Part shown: positions 63,184-64,000 of the stretch, piece after piece
How positions within the stretch are numbered: the stretch's first letter is position 1
Layout of the letters: every line of letters starts with the position of its first letter
DNA from: CATQHQ01 sp965243805
GTDB taxonomy: Bacteria; Gemmatimonadota; Gemmatimonadetes; Longimicrobiales; Gaopeijiaceae
Direction: 5' to 3'
Length of the DNA: 64,000 nucleotides
Assembly (NCBI GenBank): GCA_965243805.1
Contig: OZ251577.1
Location: 3,410,001-3,474,000 of the forward strand
Translations under genes and position numbers: made by a program
The notes under the pieces: generated by a model
The model's database searches: none
Told to the model about the DNA's origin: nothing
The model's input: only the letters and a program-made list of their open reading frames with translations

Positions 63184-64000
63184 TCAGTTGGAGCTGTTGG
63201 AGTCTTCGCCGCCGCCCTCGCCGTCGCCTTCGTCCGGGTCCGAGGGTCGGATGCGGCTGCCGTCCGAGAGGGTGCGCACGATCTGATACGGTCCGCTCAC
63301 TACCGTGTCGCCCTCGGACAAGCCGGACAGCACCTCGAAGTACTCCTGCCCAGCGATCCCCACGTCGACAGGCACGAACGAGGCCACCCCGTCCCGGACC
63401 ACGTACGCTCCCTCGACTTCGATCGGCGCGTCCGAGCCTCGCCCGTTGGCCTGCTCGCCGGACTCCTGGCCCGCCGCTTGGCCCGACGCCTGGCCCCTCG
63501 CCTCGGCTGCGACGGCGCCTGCCGACACGGCCGAATCCGGCGAGAGCTCGCGCACAGTGAGGGCGATGATGGGGATGCTCAGGGCGTCGTCCCGCGTTGC
63601 CGTCACCAAGTCGGCCGTGGCCGAGAGGTCGGGCCGCAGCTCCACCTCTCCGTCTTGGAGCGTGACCACTACCTCGAAGTCGATCGTCGGCGTCTGCCCG
63701 GTCCCGGCCGAGGCCGACGGCGACCGAATCGCGCTGTTGCCGATCTCGGTCACCACGCCGGCGAACTTCCGGTCGGGAAAGGCGTCCAGGTCCACGGCCG
63801 CGCTGTCGCCCAGCTGGATCTCCGGCACGTCGGTCTCGTCCACCTCCAGCACCACCTCCATGACCGAGAGGTCCGAGACCGTGAGGACCAAGCTGCCGGG
63901 GTTGTTCATCGTCCCGACGATGACCGTCTCGCCCTGCTCCACGTTCAGCCGAGTGACCCGGCCCGCCATGGGGGCTCGGATGATCGTCTTGGCCAAGTTG
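63184..64000 (-). CDS. HlyD/MacA-type periplasmic adaptor, 5'-truncated by window edge
   Basis: The frame is open to the window end, so the N terminus is missing. The visible part begins within the lipoyl-like domain (LAKTIIRAPMAGRVTRLNVE) and runs through the beta-barrel (MEVVLEVDETDVPEIQLGD ... FAGVVTEIGNSA), with a Gln/Ala/Gly/Ser-rich insert of about 40 residues. The tail is acidic and Gly/Ser-rich. Such adaptors join a MacB-like pump to an outer-membrane channel. It lies 24 bp upstream of the first permease in the same direction, so all three form one efflux operon. Confidence 0.88.
   Translation of the reverse strand, partial: NLAKTIIRAPMAGRVTRLNVEQGETVIVGTMNNPGSLVLTVSDLSVMEVVLEVDETDVPEIQLGDSAAVDLDAFPDRKFAGVVTEIGNSAIRSPSASAGTGQTPTIDFEVVVTLQDGEVELRPDLSATADLVTATRDDALSIPIIALTVRELSPDSAVSAGAVAAEARGQASGQAAGQESGEQANGRGSDAPIEVEGAYVVRDGVASFVPVDVGIAGQEYFEVLSGLSEGDTVVSGPYQIVRTLSDGSRIRPSDPDEGDGEGGGEDSNSSN

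Overview
This window is a GC-rich (about two-thirds G+C by eye) chromosomal segment of a Gram-negative, aerobically respiring bacterium. The best guess for the lineage is Gemmatimonadota. The reasons are the gene order yicC-gmk-rpoZ-coaBC-udg-dnaB, the short omega subunit, a surface protein with a Ser/Leu/Ala/Val-rich repeat behind its signal peptide, the MacA/MacB-like efflux genes and bacillithiol synthesis. No rRNA or tRNA is present, so the assignment is inference from gene content.

Layout. (1) 1-5.8 kb: an accessory, defence-type edge. It holds the end of a DUF499 ATPase, a Cys/His-rich unknown, an AT-rich hicBA toxin-antitoxin pair and a Fic protein. (2) 6.1-24.7 kb, + strand: core metabolism and housekeeping. 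Genes are icd, pepA, a TonB-plug-like outer-membrane protein, yicC, gmk, rpoZ, coaBC, udg, dnaB, ispD, tsaC, a phosphatase-aroE fusion, comF, gap, an ECF sigma factor with a TonB_C membrane partner, pgk and tpiA. Most neighbours overlap by 4 bp, so translation is probably coupled. (3) 24.7-29.7 kb: secG, then a 2-oxoacid dehydrogenase cluster (a degenerate E1-alpha, an intact E1-beta and E2) and lipB. (4) 29.7-34.9 kb: rnhA on the minus strand, then carA, HU, moaD-moaE-moaA and mdh. (5) 34.9-36.3 kb: a scar made of a truncated Ig-like lipoprotein running into an rmuC remnant. (6) 36.3-39.9 kb, minus strand: dcd, an M28 (glutamate carboxypeptidase II-like) peptidase and a secreted protein. (7) 40.2-55.5 kb: an 11-residue-repeat coiled-coil protein, then a complete 14-gene complex I operon (nuoA-N) behind a near-consensus promoter; nuoM carries a one-base frameshift. 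(8) 55.5-59.7 kb: a phosphohexomutase, then a small cluster of a thioredoxin-fold lipoprotein, a Cys-rich secreted peptide, a beta-propeller lipoprotein and a second Cys-rich peptide. (9) 59.8-64 kb, minus strand: bshB1 and an ABC-type efflux set (HlyD/MacA adaptor, partial, plus two MacB-type permeases).

Together the core genes cover TCA-cycle oxidation (icd, mdh), lower glycolysis (gap, pgk, tpiA), lipoylated dehydrogenase function (E1/E2, lipB), NADH oxidation (nuo), and nucleotide and cofactor supply (gmk, dcd, carA, coaBC, moaADE). The strongest candidate for something undescribed is the 57.2-59.7 kb peptide cluster: two short secreted peptides with matching signal peptides and Tyr-Cys-Cys ends, interleaved with a CxxC lipoprotein and a propeller lipoprotein. 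The layout recalls the NVEALA-peptide/TolB-like-propeller loci of Bacteroidetes. The segment is also unusually rich in short tandem duplications (12-44 bp), at gene junctions and in linkers.
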